The translations under genes and the position numbers were made by a program. Positions 8,442 through 17,911 of a stretch of 64,000 bases of DNA are shown in pieces; position 1 is the first letter of the stretch; the number at the start of each line of letters is the position of its first letter. The notes below the pieces were generated by a model. The model saw nothing but the letters and a program-made list of their open reading frames with translations, was not told the DNA's origin and did not search any database. Source of the DNA: a virus; the IMG/VR virus record IMGVR_UViG_3300039183_000005, positions 104,333 to 168,332 of that record. One strand, 5' to 3'.

Positions 8442-8945
8442 TTATCCTTTGCAATATCGCCACGATCTTCCACATTTAATATCGGAGATAGTCATTCGAG
8501 CAACACCAAAAATATCAGCAATTTGTCTCTGTAATAAATTGCCTTTTAGCAATAATTCTTTTATTTGCATAACTTGTTTTGTTGTTAATTTTGATTTTCC
8601 ATTTCTTTGACCCCTATTTGTTCTCTTGTGTCGTATTTTATCTCGCTCATTATCACGGCGTGTTCCCCAAGTTAAATTATCGACATAATTATTTTGCTTA
8701 TCTCCGTCCAAATGTCGTACTTCATAATTGGCTGTTGGTGGGAAGCCGATAAAAGCAAAAGCTACTAAACGGTGTATTCTACAATATTTTCTGTTGTTAT
8801 TAGCTCTTAGGTCTACTAAACAATATCCGTTTGATATACGCGGTTTTAATATTTTTCCAGTTTGTATCCTTTTCACATGACCGATATTAGATACTTCATA
8901 ATAATTTTCGTATCCAATGATTGGTTTCCAAATTTCTCTATTCAT
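8442..8945 (-). CDS. HNH homing endonuclease with NUMOD4
   Basis: The 167-residue product opens with the NUMOD4 motif (EIWKPIIGYENYYEVS), continues with an HNH core (RIHRLVAFAF, then VRHLDGDKQNNYVDNL), and ends with a helix-turn-helix (LLQRQIADIFGVARMT) that would read the target. Such genes are mobile and spread between phages at conserved sites. It lies between the nuclease and metallophosphoesterase genes without interrupting either. Confidence 0.9.
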   Translation of the reverse strand: MNREIWKPIIGYENYYEVSNIGHVKRIQTGKILKPRISNGYCLVDLRANNNRKYCRIHRLVAFAFIGFPPTANYEVRHLDGDKQNNYVDNLTWGTRRDNERDKIRHKRTNRGQRNGKSKLTTKQVMQIKELLLKGNLLQRQIADIFGVARMTISDIKCGRSWRYCKG

Positions 8946-8975
8946 TCAATATCTACCAATATGTAATTTTATTAA

Positions 8976-10160
8976 CTAGTCAACCCAAATTGGTGCTTCT
9001 ACAGTTTTCCCGTGTTTAGGATGTACCAAGAAAAATGTTTGTTGCGGTTTTTCAAACGGCGCTTTTATATTGATACTATATGGTCCATATCCGATAATAG
9101 ACCCATTCCCAACGAAATTCTTGGCAGACAATCTTTGATGCCAATGGCCAAAAACGTCGATATCTGCTTTCCTACCCTTGTTCCATTCCGCAATGGCCTT
9201 ATTGAGTGGAATGGTAATTCCTCCAACACCACCAGCATAACGAATATAATTACCATGATGAAACCTTAAATTATATCCATACACATTGAGGTAATTAAAA
9301 TATCCTCTAGATAACTTAAATTCTACAGTATCAGATTGTTCATAATGAGACATGAGGAAGTTATATATCAACCATTCAAAACTGTTTTCTACGCTGGTTG
9401 AAATTCTGATTTTTTTCGTTGTCCTACCATGATTTCCAATACTTGTAACTATAATTATCTTTTTAAAGCCACCATGTTCCACTAGAAAATTTATAGCAGA
9501 AATACACATTTTATAAACACCGATACTGGCTTCAACGGGAGATAGTGCGTTGCCCTCTATCAAATCTTCGTGGATATAACCACTAATTAAATCTCCACCA
9601 AGCCATAAAACTAAAGTATTAATATCTGACTTGCTTCTGCACATTTCAATTAGTTTTAGTCCATTCGTAAAAATATTATTGAATCTTTTTCCAGCTATTT
9701 CAATATTATATTCATTCAAGCCGTCTACCGTTTTCGGATCGACAGTTTCTTCGTAGTGTAAGTCTGAACAACATAATACTGCGGTTGATTCTGATGATTT
9801 GCCATTTCTTACCACTTTGATTTCTTTGTGATTAATAAATTCCATATTTCTGCTGAACAAATCCATAGCACTAAGTCGTTGTTTCTGAGTGTCGAATATT
9901 CTTAAAAGTTCATCATATTTTCTTTGAAGTTCTCTTTTTTCTTTTGCTATAGATTTTAATTTAGAATCTAATCCAATTTGTTGGTCTGAAGACAACAATG
10001 GTGCTCCTGACACATATCCTTTGTCGATAGCTTTGTGATATCTGCCGCTTAGCGTTTTCCTTGCAATCCCAGTTTGCTTAGCCGCTTCTGTAATTGACCC
10101 GTATTTAGCAACCGCATCTACGGCTTCTTGCAAAATAATACGTTCACTATTCATCTGCAT
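8976..10160 (-). CDS. HTH-metallophosphoesterase, SbcD-like
   Basis: The product has an N-terminal helix-turn-helix (SITEAAKQTGIARKTLSGRY), a coiled-coil stretch, then a calcineurin-like phosphoesterase core: SDLHYEE, GGDLISGY, GNHGRTT and a final GHWH. Its domain is of the DNA-repair exonuclease or phosphatase type; the fused HTH suggests it is brought to DNA. The start is set at the second Met because AAAGG lies at proper distance from it. Confidence 0.85.
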   Translation of the reverse strand: MQMNSERIILQEAVDAVAKYGSITEAAKQTGIARKTLSGRYHKAIDKGYVSGAPLLSSDQQIGLDSKLKSIAKEKRELQRKYDELLRIFDTQKQRLSAMDLFSRNMEFINHKEIKVVRNGKSSESTAVLCCSDLHYEETVDPKTVDGLNEYNIEIAGKRFNNIFTNGLKLIEMCRSKSDINTLVLWLGGDLISGYIHEDLIEGNALSPVEASIGVYKMCISAINFLVEHGGFKKIIIVTSIGNHGRTTKKIRISTSVENSFEWLIYNFLMSHYEQSDTVEFKLSRGYFNYLNVYGYNLRFHHGNYIRYAGGVGGITIPLNKAIAEWNKGRKADIDVFGHWHQRLSAKNFVGNGSIIGYGPYSINIKAPFEKPQQTFFLVHPKHGKTVEAPIWVD

Positions 10161-10173
10161 CAACGCCTTTCTT

Positions 10174-11949
10174 TTATCCTTCTATGTCGCATATTCCACT
10201 CGGGCAATCGTTTATTGCCGCTTCTTCTTTCATCTGCTTTAGGTATTGTTTTGCTTTTTCTAGTGGTATTGGTACTAGCGGAGATTTCCCTCGACTGCCA
10301 TCTCTGTACACAGTAATTCCTTTGAGTTTACCAATATATTGTCTTATTTCTTTCGATAATTTTTCGACCGAATAATTAGCCGATAAATTAATTGTCTTTG
10401 ATATAGAATTATCCACATGTCTTTGACAAATAGCCTGCATTGCTAGGTGATCTTCTGGTACAATATCATGGGCACATTGAAAATGTTTTGTATCTCTATT
10501 AGTTTCCAAAAACTTTTTTAATAATGGATGCACTACCACTTCGACAGCCCCATCTCTTTTGCCGTTATTATGCATATCTTTATGTTTATTAAAACGCCGT
10601 TCATAAACTGGTTGAAACAATGGTTCTATGCCAGACGAACAACCAGCCATAATAGATGTTGTACCGGTAGGAGCAATGCAAAGTAAAGCGCAATTACGAA
10701 GACCATGTTCTTTGATAAGACGATGATGTCTTCGCGGAAGACATTTTTTAACAAACCCTGTTTTTATATGTTTGTTCGCATCAAATGCGTGAAATGATCC
10801 CTTTTCGATTGCCAAAGTAATACTTGCGTGATAAGCCTGTTTTTTTATAAAGTCCATCATTTTATCTACGATATCTCTTGCTGCTTGACTAGAATATTTC
10901 ATACCTAACTCTAATAGCATATCATGAAGACCCATCACCCCAAGACCAATACGACGATGGTTTTCTGACGTTTCCTGAATAACTGGAAGTGGATAATTAT
11001 TTTGATCTAATACGTTATCTAAAAATCGCACACCCATGGCCACTGTTTCTTCTAATAAATCCCAATCAATTTTACCATTAATAATATGTGTATGAAGATT
11101 AATTGCCCCAAGGCAACAACATCCATATTCTTCCAAAGTTACTTCGCCACATGGATTAGTTGAAGAAAATTCTCCACCTGATACATAAGCAATTGTGTTT
11201 TGTTCATTGATCAAACTAACATTCAAAAATCCAGGATCACCATTTCTCCATGCATTTTGAATAATTTTATTCCAAATATCTTTAACTTCAATTTTCCCTC
11301 TTTCTTCTCCATGCCACCTGAAAACTATTTCACCATCCTCATCCAACAGTTTAAGAAATTCATTGTCAATAAGTACAGAAATGTTGGCATTATTCAATTC
11401 TTTATTGTCAAGTTTTGCTTCTAAAAATTCCAACAAATCAGGGTGTCTCCAATCCAAACAATAAAGTAGAGCTGATCTCCTACCTCCTCCCTCCCTCAAC
11501 TCATTGCAAATACCATTAATTGCCCTCATTAAACTAACTGAACCAGTAGCCTCACCGCCCGTACCTCTGATTTTAGTACCTCTTGGTCTTATTTTCGAAA
11601 AATTAAGTCCAACGCCGCCACCGGTGCCAGAAATAATAGTGACATTTCGTAGAGCATCCCCCCATCCTTCTCGACTATCATTAACAGGAATCACAAAGCA
11701 ACCAAGCATTTGTCCTCTTGGTCGTCCAGCGCCTCTCCAAATTCTACCGCCAGGAGAGAAACGATTTGTTTGTAATATGTCTAAAAATCTCGTAAAATAT
11801 TCATCTCGCTTAGTTCCCATCTCTGCATCTGCAATCGTACGAGCGACACGTTCACATGCTTGGGAAAATGTTTCTTCTTCGTGAATAGCGTATCTATCTT
11901 GAAAAATCTTTAAGGCAAATCCTTGCGGTGAATATTTTGCGATACTCAA
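10174..11949 (-). CDS. nrdJ: Adenosylcobalamin-dependent ribonucleotide reductase, class II
   Basis: The 591-residue product is a monomer-type class II RNR. Recognisable parts are the SPGGRIWRGAG entry, GTGGGVGLNFS, the STNPCGE active-site Cys motif, the IAPTGTTSIMAG phosphate-binding loop and a C-terminal Cys pair (CPSGIC) used for re-reduction. It makes deoxyribonucleotides with a B12-derived radical and needs no separate small subunit or oxygen. No phage thioredoxin or glutaredoxin is seen here. Its stop overlaps no gene, while its start overlaps the stop of the HD-domain gene by four bases. Confidence 0.95.
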   Translation of the reverse strand: MSIAKYSPQGFALKIFQDRYAIHEEETFSQACERVARTIADAEMGTKRDEYFTRFLDILQTNRFSPGGRIWRGAGRPRGQMLGCFVIPVNDSREGWGDALRNVTIISGTGGGVGLNFSKIRPRGTKIRGTGGEATGSVSLMRAINGICNELREGGGRRSALLYCLDWRHPDLLEFLEAKLDNKELNNANISVLIDNEFLKLLDEDGEIVFRWHGEERGKIEVKDIWNKIIQNAWRNGDPGFLNVSLINEQNTIAYVSGGEFSSTNPCGEVTLEEYGCCCLGAINLHTHIINGKIDWDLLEETVAMGVRFLDNVLDQNNYPLPVIQETSENHRRIGLGVMGLHDMLLELGMKYSSQAARDIVDKMMDFIKKQAYHASITLAIEKGSFHAFDANKHIKTGFVKKCLPRRHHRLIKEHGLRNCALLCIAPTGTTSIMAGCSSGIEPLFQPVYERRFNKHKDMHNNGKRDGAVEVVVHPLLKKFLETNRDTKHFQCAHDIVPEDHLAMQAICQRHVDNSISKTINLSANYSVEKLSKEIRQYIGKLKGITVYRDGSRGKSPLVPIPLEKAKQYLKQMKEEAAINDCPSGICDIEG

Positions 11950-12584
11950 CTATTAATCCCTCCTTCTATGTGTATGCTTCCTGTGCTATCTTGACAATCG
12001 TATTCTGGTTGGTCTGAATTAGGTTGCTGCTTTAAATATGATGTGACTGCTTTCCGAAATGGTTTTATAAAATGATTATAATGTCGCTGATATCTGGTGT
12101 ATGATTGAGAGTCTGCAATTCGTAAAGCAAACCAATCTTTGATATTTACTGGTCCTACCTCTGCGACAAATTTTCGTATTGTTTTTTCTTTCATATCTAT
12201 ACTCACGTCGTACATATGTGTTCGAACCAAACGCATTATTTTATCTGTTAAATTTGCTGATGTTTTCCATTCTGCAAGTTTAACCTTCGCTATGTTGGTT
12301 GATTCTTCGGCATGACCAGGAAATCTCGACTTAGAATTATCATCAATCATAAATACTTTACACTTACCTAGATCATGAAATAAGCCAGACAACAAAGTGA
12401 CTGGGGTTTTAGGTTCGATTAAATCTATAACCAACATTGTATGTTCCCAAACCGATTGGCCATTTTGTTGAATAATCGAACGACTATTTTCCAGCTCTGG
12501 GAATTCTATATTAGATGTAATCCAGTAATCACTAGGTAAATCCGAAGTTGTCATTCCATTAATAATTTCGTCTATTTTGTTCAT
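11946..12584 (-). CDS. HD-domain phosphohydrolase
   Basis: The 212-residue product has HD-domain metal ligands in order: WEHTMLVIDL, the LFHDLGK pair, PGHAEES, a downstream THMYD and the terminal RIADSQ Asp. HD proteins hydrolyse nucleotides or nucleic-acid phosphate esters; the arrangement resembles the HD domain attached to tRNA nucleotidyltransferases. Coupled by overlap with the RNR gene, it may act on nucleotide pools. Confidence 0.82.
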   Translation of the reverse strand: MNKIDEIINGMTTSDLPSDYWITSNIEFPELENSRSIIQQNGQSVWEHTMLVIDLIEPKTPVTLLSGLFHDLGKCKVFMIDDNSKSRFPGHAEESTNIAKVKLAEWKTSANLTDKIMRLVRTHMYDVSIDMKEKTIRKFVAEVGPVNIKDWFALRIADSQSYTRYQRHYNHFIKPFRKAVTSYLKQQPNSDQPEYDCQDSTGSIHIEGGINS

Positions 12585-13417
12585 TGACGAGATACCATAT
12601 TTTGATTTATAAAATCTTTTGCCACTCCGACAGAAATAGCACGTGCTAAGTGCGGAATAATTTGGCCATTACCAGCAACAACAACTCTAAATGGAATACC
12701 AATCATATAATAATGTTCATCATATTTTTTAAATAATCCACCACCACTTGATCCTGGAGTAATTTGGGCTGTGTTACCATAAATAGTCCATTCTTTTTCA
12801 TTATTTTTCCCCGTAATTATTTGTGAGATAATTCCAGTTGTTGGTATAGGGCCACGTCCAAGCTGGCACCCTATTGCAAATACCTCATCGAAAACACGTA
12901 CTTTATTAAGCATATCTTCGTCTGCGATTTTGGCTACTGCAAATTTATATTGAGCACGAAATGATAATAGTGCAAAATCATATTGCTTGTCCTCAGCAAT
13001 CACTACTGCGTCATAGTGAAACAAATTTAAATTTGTGTGATCGAAAGCTGTTATATTGCAACCAGTATCTATTTTTTTTGTTTCTATGACACCTGTTAGT
13101 GAATTAACTTTTAGTAGAATTATCATAAATCTACTATTGGTAATATGGGCGTTGGTTAGCACAATGTATTCAAATGTTTCATCGATATCTGTTGTAAAAC
13201 AATTAATAATAATTCCAGAACCACTACCAATACGAGTGCGCACTGAGACTGTTGTATCTCGCATTTCCAGTTGTTTAAGTGCTATTTTGTCAATTTTTAT
13301 GGAAGTTTTTGTTGTATTATTTTTGTTAACACCAGCTTTGGTTATAGTGATAGAACCAATATACAAAAATATGCCTAGAATTAATATGAAACTTATATAC
13401 CACTTTGATCTATTCAT
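12581..13417 (-). CDS. Membrane-anchored trypsin-like serine protease
   Basis: The start is placed at the ATG preceded by GGGGA. A single hydrophobic segment (about residues 7-25) anchors or exports the protein. The catalytic triad of the trypsin/HtrA fold is visible: VLTNAHI, YDFALL and TPGSSGGGLF. There is no PDZ domain. Facing the periplasm or cell surface, it might cleave host envelope or competing phage proteins. It sits next to a lipoprotein gene, so the pair may work at the same membrane. Confidence 0.85.
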   Translation of the reverse strand: MNRSKWYISFILILGIFLYIGSITITKAGVNKNNTTKTSIKIDKIALKQLEMRDTTVSVRTRIGSGSGIIINCFTTDIDETFEYIVLTNAHITNSRFMIILLKVNSLTGVIETKKIDTGCNITAFDHTNLNLFHYDAVVIAEDKQYDFALLSFRAQYKFAVAKIADEDMLNKVRVFDEVFAIGCQLGRGPIPTTGIISQIITGKNNEKEWTIYGNTAQITPGSSGGGLFKKYDEHYYMIGIPFRVVVAGNGQIIPHLARAISVGVAKDFINQNMVSRQ

Positions 13418-13487
13418 AATGTTTATCCCCACAGCAATAAAAATTAAAATATCAAATATTAATAATAATTATACAAAGTGTGTCAAA

Positions 13488-13934
13488 TTATTCAGAAAAT
13501 TCATCTACCGCAGTAAGTGCCCCGTCGATAGCAGAGTAAATTAGAGATATAACTAATTCTTGATTTTCAGTAACATCTATGTTGGCAGATCGTAAATATC
13601 TTTCAATAACATCGATAATTGTTAATCCATAAATTTGACATTCATGTGGAAGCATTTCGTAAACCAATTTTCTTGCACCAGCAAAATTTGGATTACCGGG
13701 CACCGCAAGCAAATCCCGCAAAGCAATTAAATATTTTTTAATTAGTTCTATATCATCTGGTGTTATTTCTGACTCAGTTAATGCTATACGAGTTGCTATT
13801 TTTGAAAACATGTTGATATCAATCTTAAGCTGTGCGACATTGTTTTGCCATCCATTATTATTGGATATAGCGCAACCAATTATTGGAACAGATATAAATA
13901 TTGATAAAACAAAAATAATCAGCCACTTCTTCAT
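13488..13934 (-). CDS. Lipoprotein
   Basis: The 148-residue product has a classic lipoprotein signal: MKKW, a hydrophobic stretch and a PIIGC lipobox with the acylated Cys at residue 21. The mature part is helical and acidic. It is adjacent to the anchored serine protease. Outer-membrane spanin subunits also have this form, but the mature region is not Pro-rich and no inner-membrane partner overlaps it, so function is open. Confidence 0.75.
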   Translation of the reverse strand: MKKWLIIFVLSIFISVPIIGCAISNNNGWQNNVAQLKIDINMFSKIATRIALTESEITPDDIELIKKYLIALRDLLAVPGNPNFAGARKLVYEMLPHECQIYGLTIIDVIERYLRSANIDVTENQELVISLIYSAIDGALTAVDEFSE

Positions 13935-13996
13935 TTTTTACACCTTCCTATTAATTAAGCAATAGATTAACTCACTAAAAATTTATACACAATATA

Positions 13997-14326
13997 TCAA
14001 TCATTTGGTTGATTTCTTTGCCACCTTTCACGACGTCTGTTCTTGGCTCGTTGATTTTCATTTTCTTCTTTTTGACGACCATATCTCCACGTACGTTTTT
14101 GTCGCTTTGTTCCACCAGGATTTATGGTTAGAGGATCAATCTGATAACAAGCTATACATTCAACCTCGCCACTTTTTGGATTTCTGTGGGCTTCCCTACA
14201 TATTCCTTTGCACTTTGACTTATAGCCATCCCCGCAAGCACATAAGTCTACACCCACCAACCGCCTAAGTCGTTCAAATTTCTTCTTTTCTCTCTTTATT
14301 TTATTGCGCCCTCTTTCATTAGCCAT
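13997..14326 (-). CDS. Basic Cys-containing protein
   Basis: A 109-residue, Arg/Lys-rich protein with CACG, CKGIC and CIAC cysteines in the middle that could bind zinc, and a strongly basic C-terminal third ending in NQPND. No family recognised. Nucleic-acid binding is likely from its charge. It lies 9 bases downstream of the sigma-like gene. Confidence 0.65.
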   Translation of the reverse strand: MANERGRNKIKREKKKFERLRRLVGVDLCACGDGYKSKCKGICREAHRNPKSGEVECIACYQIDPLTINPGGTKRQKRTWRYGRQKEENENQRAKNRRRERWQRNQPND

Positions 14327-14335
14327 AATTCATTT

Positions 14336-14842
14336 TCACCTCACAACACATACACGTCTCATTTTTCCAATCGCCCTTTCTCGAATGCGACATACTGTGG
14401 ACGGAACGATATTTTGTTCAAGTGATACTTCCCTAATAGTTTTATCACCAAAAAATAGCCCATAAATTATAGCTCGCTCATTGTCGCTAAGAAATGATAT
14501 TAATTCCTCCACCATTATGCGCATATTTACATCAACGACAGGACTGGCTATGTCAAAAGCAGAATCAATTGATACAATTTGGATACGTTTGGCCCTTTTT
14601 TCTGCGTCTAACATATGCATAAATAAACCATGTATTCTGCCATAAACAAAAGTTAAAAAAGAACCGCCTTGGCAATAACAAATCATACATTTTAATAATT
14701 CATCATTAGCTTTTGCTCTAAATTCTTCTGCCTGCAATCGATTAGATGCAATTCGAAATGCCAATTTGTTAATAAGTGGAGCATATTGCGAACAAGCAAA
14801 AGCGAAATATTGCTTTGTTATACGACGTTGTTGTTTTATCAT
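14336..14842 (-). CDS. Sigma-70-family-like transcription factor
   Basis: The 168-residue product has the ECF-like two-domain plan: an N-terminal helical region 2-like segment (AEEFRAKANDELLKCMICY, then YGRIHGLFMHML) and a C-terminal region 4 with FLSDNERAIIYGLFFGDKTI and the HTH VSLEQNIVPSTVCRIRERAI. It may redirect host RNA polymerase to phage promoters; a recurring promoter form is found in this window (16,383; 33,068; 33,641; 59,215). Which sites it uses is unknown. Confidence 0.75.
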   Translation of the reverse strand: MIKQQRRITKQYFAFACSQYAPLINKLAFRIASNRLQAEEFRAKANDELLKCMICYCQGGSFLTFVYGRIHGLFMHMLDAEKRAKRIQIVSIDSAFDIASPVVDVNMRIMVEELISFLSDNERAIIYGLFFGDKTIREVSLEQNIVPSTVCRIRERAIGKMRRVCVVR

Positions 14843-15528
14843 ATTTTAAATCTCTTATTAATGTTTTGTTCCATTCGTGGAGTCCATATTCCGTCAATAA
14901 GCCCTATTTTAATTGCCTGTCTAGGAGACATCCATTCGGTTTCATTCATTAGTTTAGTCAATTGTTTAACTGTTAATTCAGTTCTTCTAGCTAATGATGC
15001 AACTTTTCGACTATAATCTTCTTCTACATGACCTGTCATCTTCGAATGTCTTTCGATTGATTCTGTCTGATTTTGTATAATCACTGAATGCAACATCATC
15101 GATGAATTTGTTGTAGCATAACGACAACCTTTTGTTCCGAATGCTGCTATCATGGCTGCCATTGAATGAGCTTGACCACGAACAATTGTATATATAGGAC
15201 AACTACACGCTAACATTTGATCAATAATAGCATAGCCAGATGCCATACAGCCACCAGGGCTGTGAATATATATATATATTGGTTCTTTTAGTAGCGAAAA
15301 GAGTTGTAAATAATTACAAATATGCGTAGATGTTATTTCATTAATTTCGCCAACAATAGAAAGCCTGCGTGTCCTTACAAGAAATTCTTCAATTATTTCA
15401 TCGACACTAATTGGGATTGATGAATTTGTGTCACTTTCATACTTGTCACAATACTCATGATCATCTTGATTTTTACCTTTATTAAACTTCACTTTTGTCT
15501 CCAAATGGGTGATATTTTTTATGGACAC
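14839..15528 (-). CDS. ClpP-like serine protease
   Basis: The 229-residue product follows the ClpP family: HSPGGCMASGYAIID, the nucleophile region GQAHSMAAMIAAFG, MLHSVI with the catalytic His, and EWMSPRQAIKIGLIDGI near the end. The N-terminal 35 residues are a charged, phage-specific extension. No ClpX/ClpA partner is in the window, so it may use a host unfoldase. Alternative: a prohead-type protease of the same fold, less likely as no capsid genes are near. Confidence 0.88.
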   Translation of the reverse strand: MSIKNITHLETKVKFNKGKNQDDHEYCDKYESDTNSSIPISVDEIIEEFLVRTRRLSIVGEINEITSTHICNYLQLFSLLKEPIYIYIHSPGGCMASGYAIIDQMLACSCPIYTIVRGQAHSMAAMIAAFGTKGCRYATTNSSMMLHSVIIQNQTESIERHSKMTGHVEEDYSRKVASLARRTELTVKQLTKLMNETEWMSPRQAIKIGLIDGIWTPRMEQNINKRFKI

Positions 15529-16366
15529 CTATAAGTTTATTACTATCTATTGCAAGATAAGTTTGTGTTGTCGATAAGTATTGATGGCCCAACAGGGCTT
15601 GTATTAGTTCTAAATCTATATTGCGATTCATTAATTCTGTTGCACAACTTCTGCGCAACATATGTGCTGTAGTATGTCTTATGCCAGCCCGACGAGAAAT
15701 AGATACTAACATATCGCTGATAGCGCGACGTGTCATTCGTTGTCCGTTTGATTTTACGAATACCGCAGTGGTTTTTGATTGACGGCCAGAATTTAAATAC
15801 AATTTAATTGCTTCGGCACATCGCCAAGTTGTCGGAACCACCCTATCTCGACCACCCTTACCACGAACACGTATTTCACGTTTATTCAGATTAACGTCTT
15901 TGATATCTAAATTACACAATTCAGATACACGAAGACCACTGTGGTACATAGTTAATATAATAGCGATATCACGGCGAATGTTAGTTGTTCTGCATGTGGA
16001 TAAACGCTTTTCCACAGTGGCCACAAGAATATCCACATCTTTAGAATCCAATGCATTTGGTATTCTCCTGTTTATACGTATTGAGTCTATAGCATCGATG
16101 GTTCGAGAACTTAATAAGCCAAGACTTATGAGATGATGATATAAACATCTTATCGACATGCATTTTCTGCGAATTGTTGTTGGCTTATATCCAAGACTGC
16201 GAAGATGGCCCATAAAAGTTTCCACTAGTTGGGCAGTCAATTTTTGTGTTCCGCTAAAGTCGAGAAATTCTTTGGCATCTTTTGTGTACGCAGATAGCGT
16301 TTCCTGTGTCAAACAAAGTTCAGTACGAATGTATGTTTCAAATCCATCCATAATTGCTGTGGACAT
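15482..16366 (-). CDS. XerC/D-type tyrosine recombinase
   Basis: The 294-residue product has an N-terminal SAM-like DNA-binding domain and the catalytic residues in order: Arg in HSGLRVSEL, Lys in RGKGGRDRVV, HxxR in HMLRRSC, GH in LLGHQYL and the nucleophile Tyr in TTQTYLAI. It could resolve phage genome multimers or integrate. No repressor or lysogeny gene is seen, so resolution is the better guess. It overlaps clpP by 47 bases and has a good promoter just upstream. Confidence 0.93.
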   Translation of the reverse strand: MSTAIMDGFETYIRTELCLTQETLSAYTKDAKEFLDFSGTQKLTAQLVETFMGHLRSLGYKPTTIRRKCMSIRCLYHHLISLGLLSSRTIDAIDSIRINRRIPNALDSKDVDILVATVEKRLSTCRTTNIRRDIAIILTMYHSGLRVSELCNLDIKDVNLNKREIRVRGKGGRDRVVPTTWRCAEAIKLYLNSGRQSKTTAVFVKSNGQRMTRRAISDMLVSISRRAGIRHTTAHMLRRSCATELMNRNIDLELIQALLGHQYLSTTQTYLAIDSNKLIGVHKKYHPFGDKSEV

Positions 16367-16382
16367 TACAATTTCTCATTCT

Positions 16383-16411
16383 ATTATACGAACAACCGGG
16401 GTGTTTGTTCC
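16383..16411 (-). promoter_or_regulatory. Promoter upstream of the tyrosine recombinase operon
   Basis: On the minus strand a perfect TATAAT (16,383-16,388) is preceded by CG and, after a 17-base spacer, by GGAACA (16,406-16,411). It lies 17 bases before the recombinase start and would drive recombinase, clpP and sigma-like genes. The same layout recurs at 33,068, 33,641 and 59,215. Confidence 0.6.
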
Positions 16412-16430
16412 GTATATTTTCTTTTTTTCT

Positions 16431-17258
16431 CTATGCTCTACGGTAAATCGATTCAATTCCTTTTGTTCCATCGTCTAACACAACTTCTTTCATTCCATGA
16501 ACAAAAAGCGGAGCTTTATCTTGTAAAATACGAAACACTTTAACCGCTAATTTTCTAATTTCAACATCTGCTGCTGGATTTGCTCGAAGTTCTATAAGAT
16601 GACGAACCGCCCTAGCATTCATTGTAACACCGATTTTAGTTTCTGTCGCATTCGGAAGTACCGATCTTGCAGCTTGACGAGCTTTCTTTCTACGCTCAAG
16701 CTTACTCGAAATATCGGCATACATATCAGATAATTTACTGGTTAATTCTTCGTAAAGTTGCTTTGATCGTTCGCAATGCTCTGTCCACTCGCGATATGCA
16801 TCTGGGTCTGCTTCCGCCAACTCTTGAATCGCTGGCGGAATTATGAAGGATACGTTGGATGAATCTACATAACGCTGACTTAATTGTGAGTATCCAACTC
16901 CTATTCGATGCCTTACTAGTTCGTGTGTTAAACTTCTACTTACATTCCATATCGCGAAATTAAATGTCGCATGTTCAAGGCAGGCACCATGAAAAGACTC
17001 TATAAGATTTTTAACATGATCATCATGACATCTCCCCTTTGCTGTCTCGCCCTTTTTCGGCCAAGACTGGTAACACATTCTACCGTTAAATTCTACTAAC
17101 CATTCTCCATCATTGTCCCCAAGACTCATCATAGATTTTATATTGTCTTCAAATTCTTTCCATTCATATCCATGTTCATCAAGGAATTTCATAATTCCAT
17201 CAATTTCGATAATAGGCTTCCCTATCATTTCTACTCTTGGTTCTGTTACAAAAGACAT
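16431..17258 (-). CDS. thyX: Flavin-dependent thymidylate synthase
   Basis: The 275-residue product has the ThyX signature around RHRIGVGYSQLSQRY and a C-terminal MNARAVRHLIELR segment with the Arg and His that contact FAD and dUMP. It makes dTMP from dUMP using methylene-tetrahydrofolate, and thus follows the dCMP deaminases of this window. The gene stands alone between the recombinase promoter and a small Cys-rich gene. Confidence 0.94.
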   Translation of the reverse strand: MSFVTEPRVEMIGKPIIEIDGIMKFLDEHGYEWKEFEDNIKSMMSLGDNDGEWLVEFNGRMCYQSWPKKGETAKGRCHDDHVKNLIESFHGACLEHATFNFAIWNVSRSLTHELVRHRIGVGYSQLSQRYVDSSNVSFIIPPAIQELAEADPDAYREWTEHCERSKQLYEELTSKLSDMYADISSKLERRKKARQAARSVLPNATETKIGVTMNARAVRHLIELRANPAADVEIRKLAVKVFRILQDKAPLFVHGMKEVVLDDGTKGIESIYRRA

Positions 17259-17274
17259 ATTGTTCTCCTTTCGG

Positions 17275-17643
17275 TTATATTTGTTTTTTTTTCTTGGTTT
17301 TATATGCTTTTTGATTTTTAATAGCTTTTTCCAACAAACGAATCATTGGTACTACTTTTCTGTGATCAAGTGCTAAGCCATATTCTTTCGAGCAACTACC
17401 CAATGGACATTTTTTGCATTCTTTGTGTAGATAATGCTGACACAATGCACAGGATTCGTCGTCTATCGTTAAACCATCATCATCATCATATATTTCAAGT
17501 CCGCTAAACTTAACATTATGTTTCTTTCTATTTCGATATAATAGCCCCCTCCATTTTCTAAGAGAATGTTTCAATGCAAATCTTTTTGATACTTCGTACG
17601 CTGGTGTTTTATAAAATTCTTTTTTCCATGAATCTAAACTCAT
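17275..17643 (-). CDS. Cys-rich small phage protein
   Basis: A 122-residue product: a basic helical N-terminus, an Asp-rich turn, a CALCQHYLHKECKKCPLG segment with at least five cysteines, and a Lys-rich tail. The clustered CxxC and CxxCP pattern is a probable zinc site. Proteins of this form are frequent in phages; function unknown. It touches the next gene within one base. Confidence 0.65.
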   Translation of the reverse strand: MSLDSWKKEFYKTPAYEVSKRFALKHSLRKWRGLLYRNRKKHNVKFSGLEIYDDDDGLTIDDESCALCQHYLHKECKKCPLGSCSKEYGLALDHRKVVPMIRLLEKAIKNQKAYKTKKKKQI

Positions 17644-17901
17644 TTACTTATCCTTTCTCAATTCTTTTAACATTTGACGCTTTTCTTCTTCGACTTTGTC
17701 CAAATCTATATTGAAAAACTCTGCCAAAAGTTTTTCTGTATTCAAATACGTTGGACTATATTCCATTTCATCCTCACCATCTATCAACTGACATATGGTC
17801 ATTTCTTTAATATTTTGTAACCATTCCAAAAACTCACCAATTGCTTGAGACTTATCTTTGATAGCCACCATTTTTTCACATTCTGGATATTTGTTTTTCA
17901 T
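17644..17901 (-). CDS. Hypothetical acidic protein
   Basis: An 85-residue charged helical protein ending KRQMLKELRKDK. No domain recognised. It is directly coupled to the downstream Cys-rich gene. Confidence 0.6.
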   Translation of the reverse strand: MKNKYPECEKMVAIKDKSQAIGEFLEWLQNIKEMTICQLIDGEDEMEYSPTYLNTEKLLAEFFNIDLDKVEEEKRQMLKELRKDK

Positions 17902-17911
17902 TTTTTTCTCA

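Noticed and set aside
15482-16366. Tyrosine recombinase as evidence of a temperate phage
   Set aside because: No repressor, excisionase or recognisable attachment site was found; Xer-like enzymes also resolve concatemers in virulent phages.
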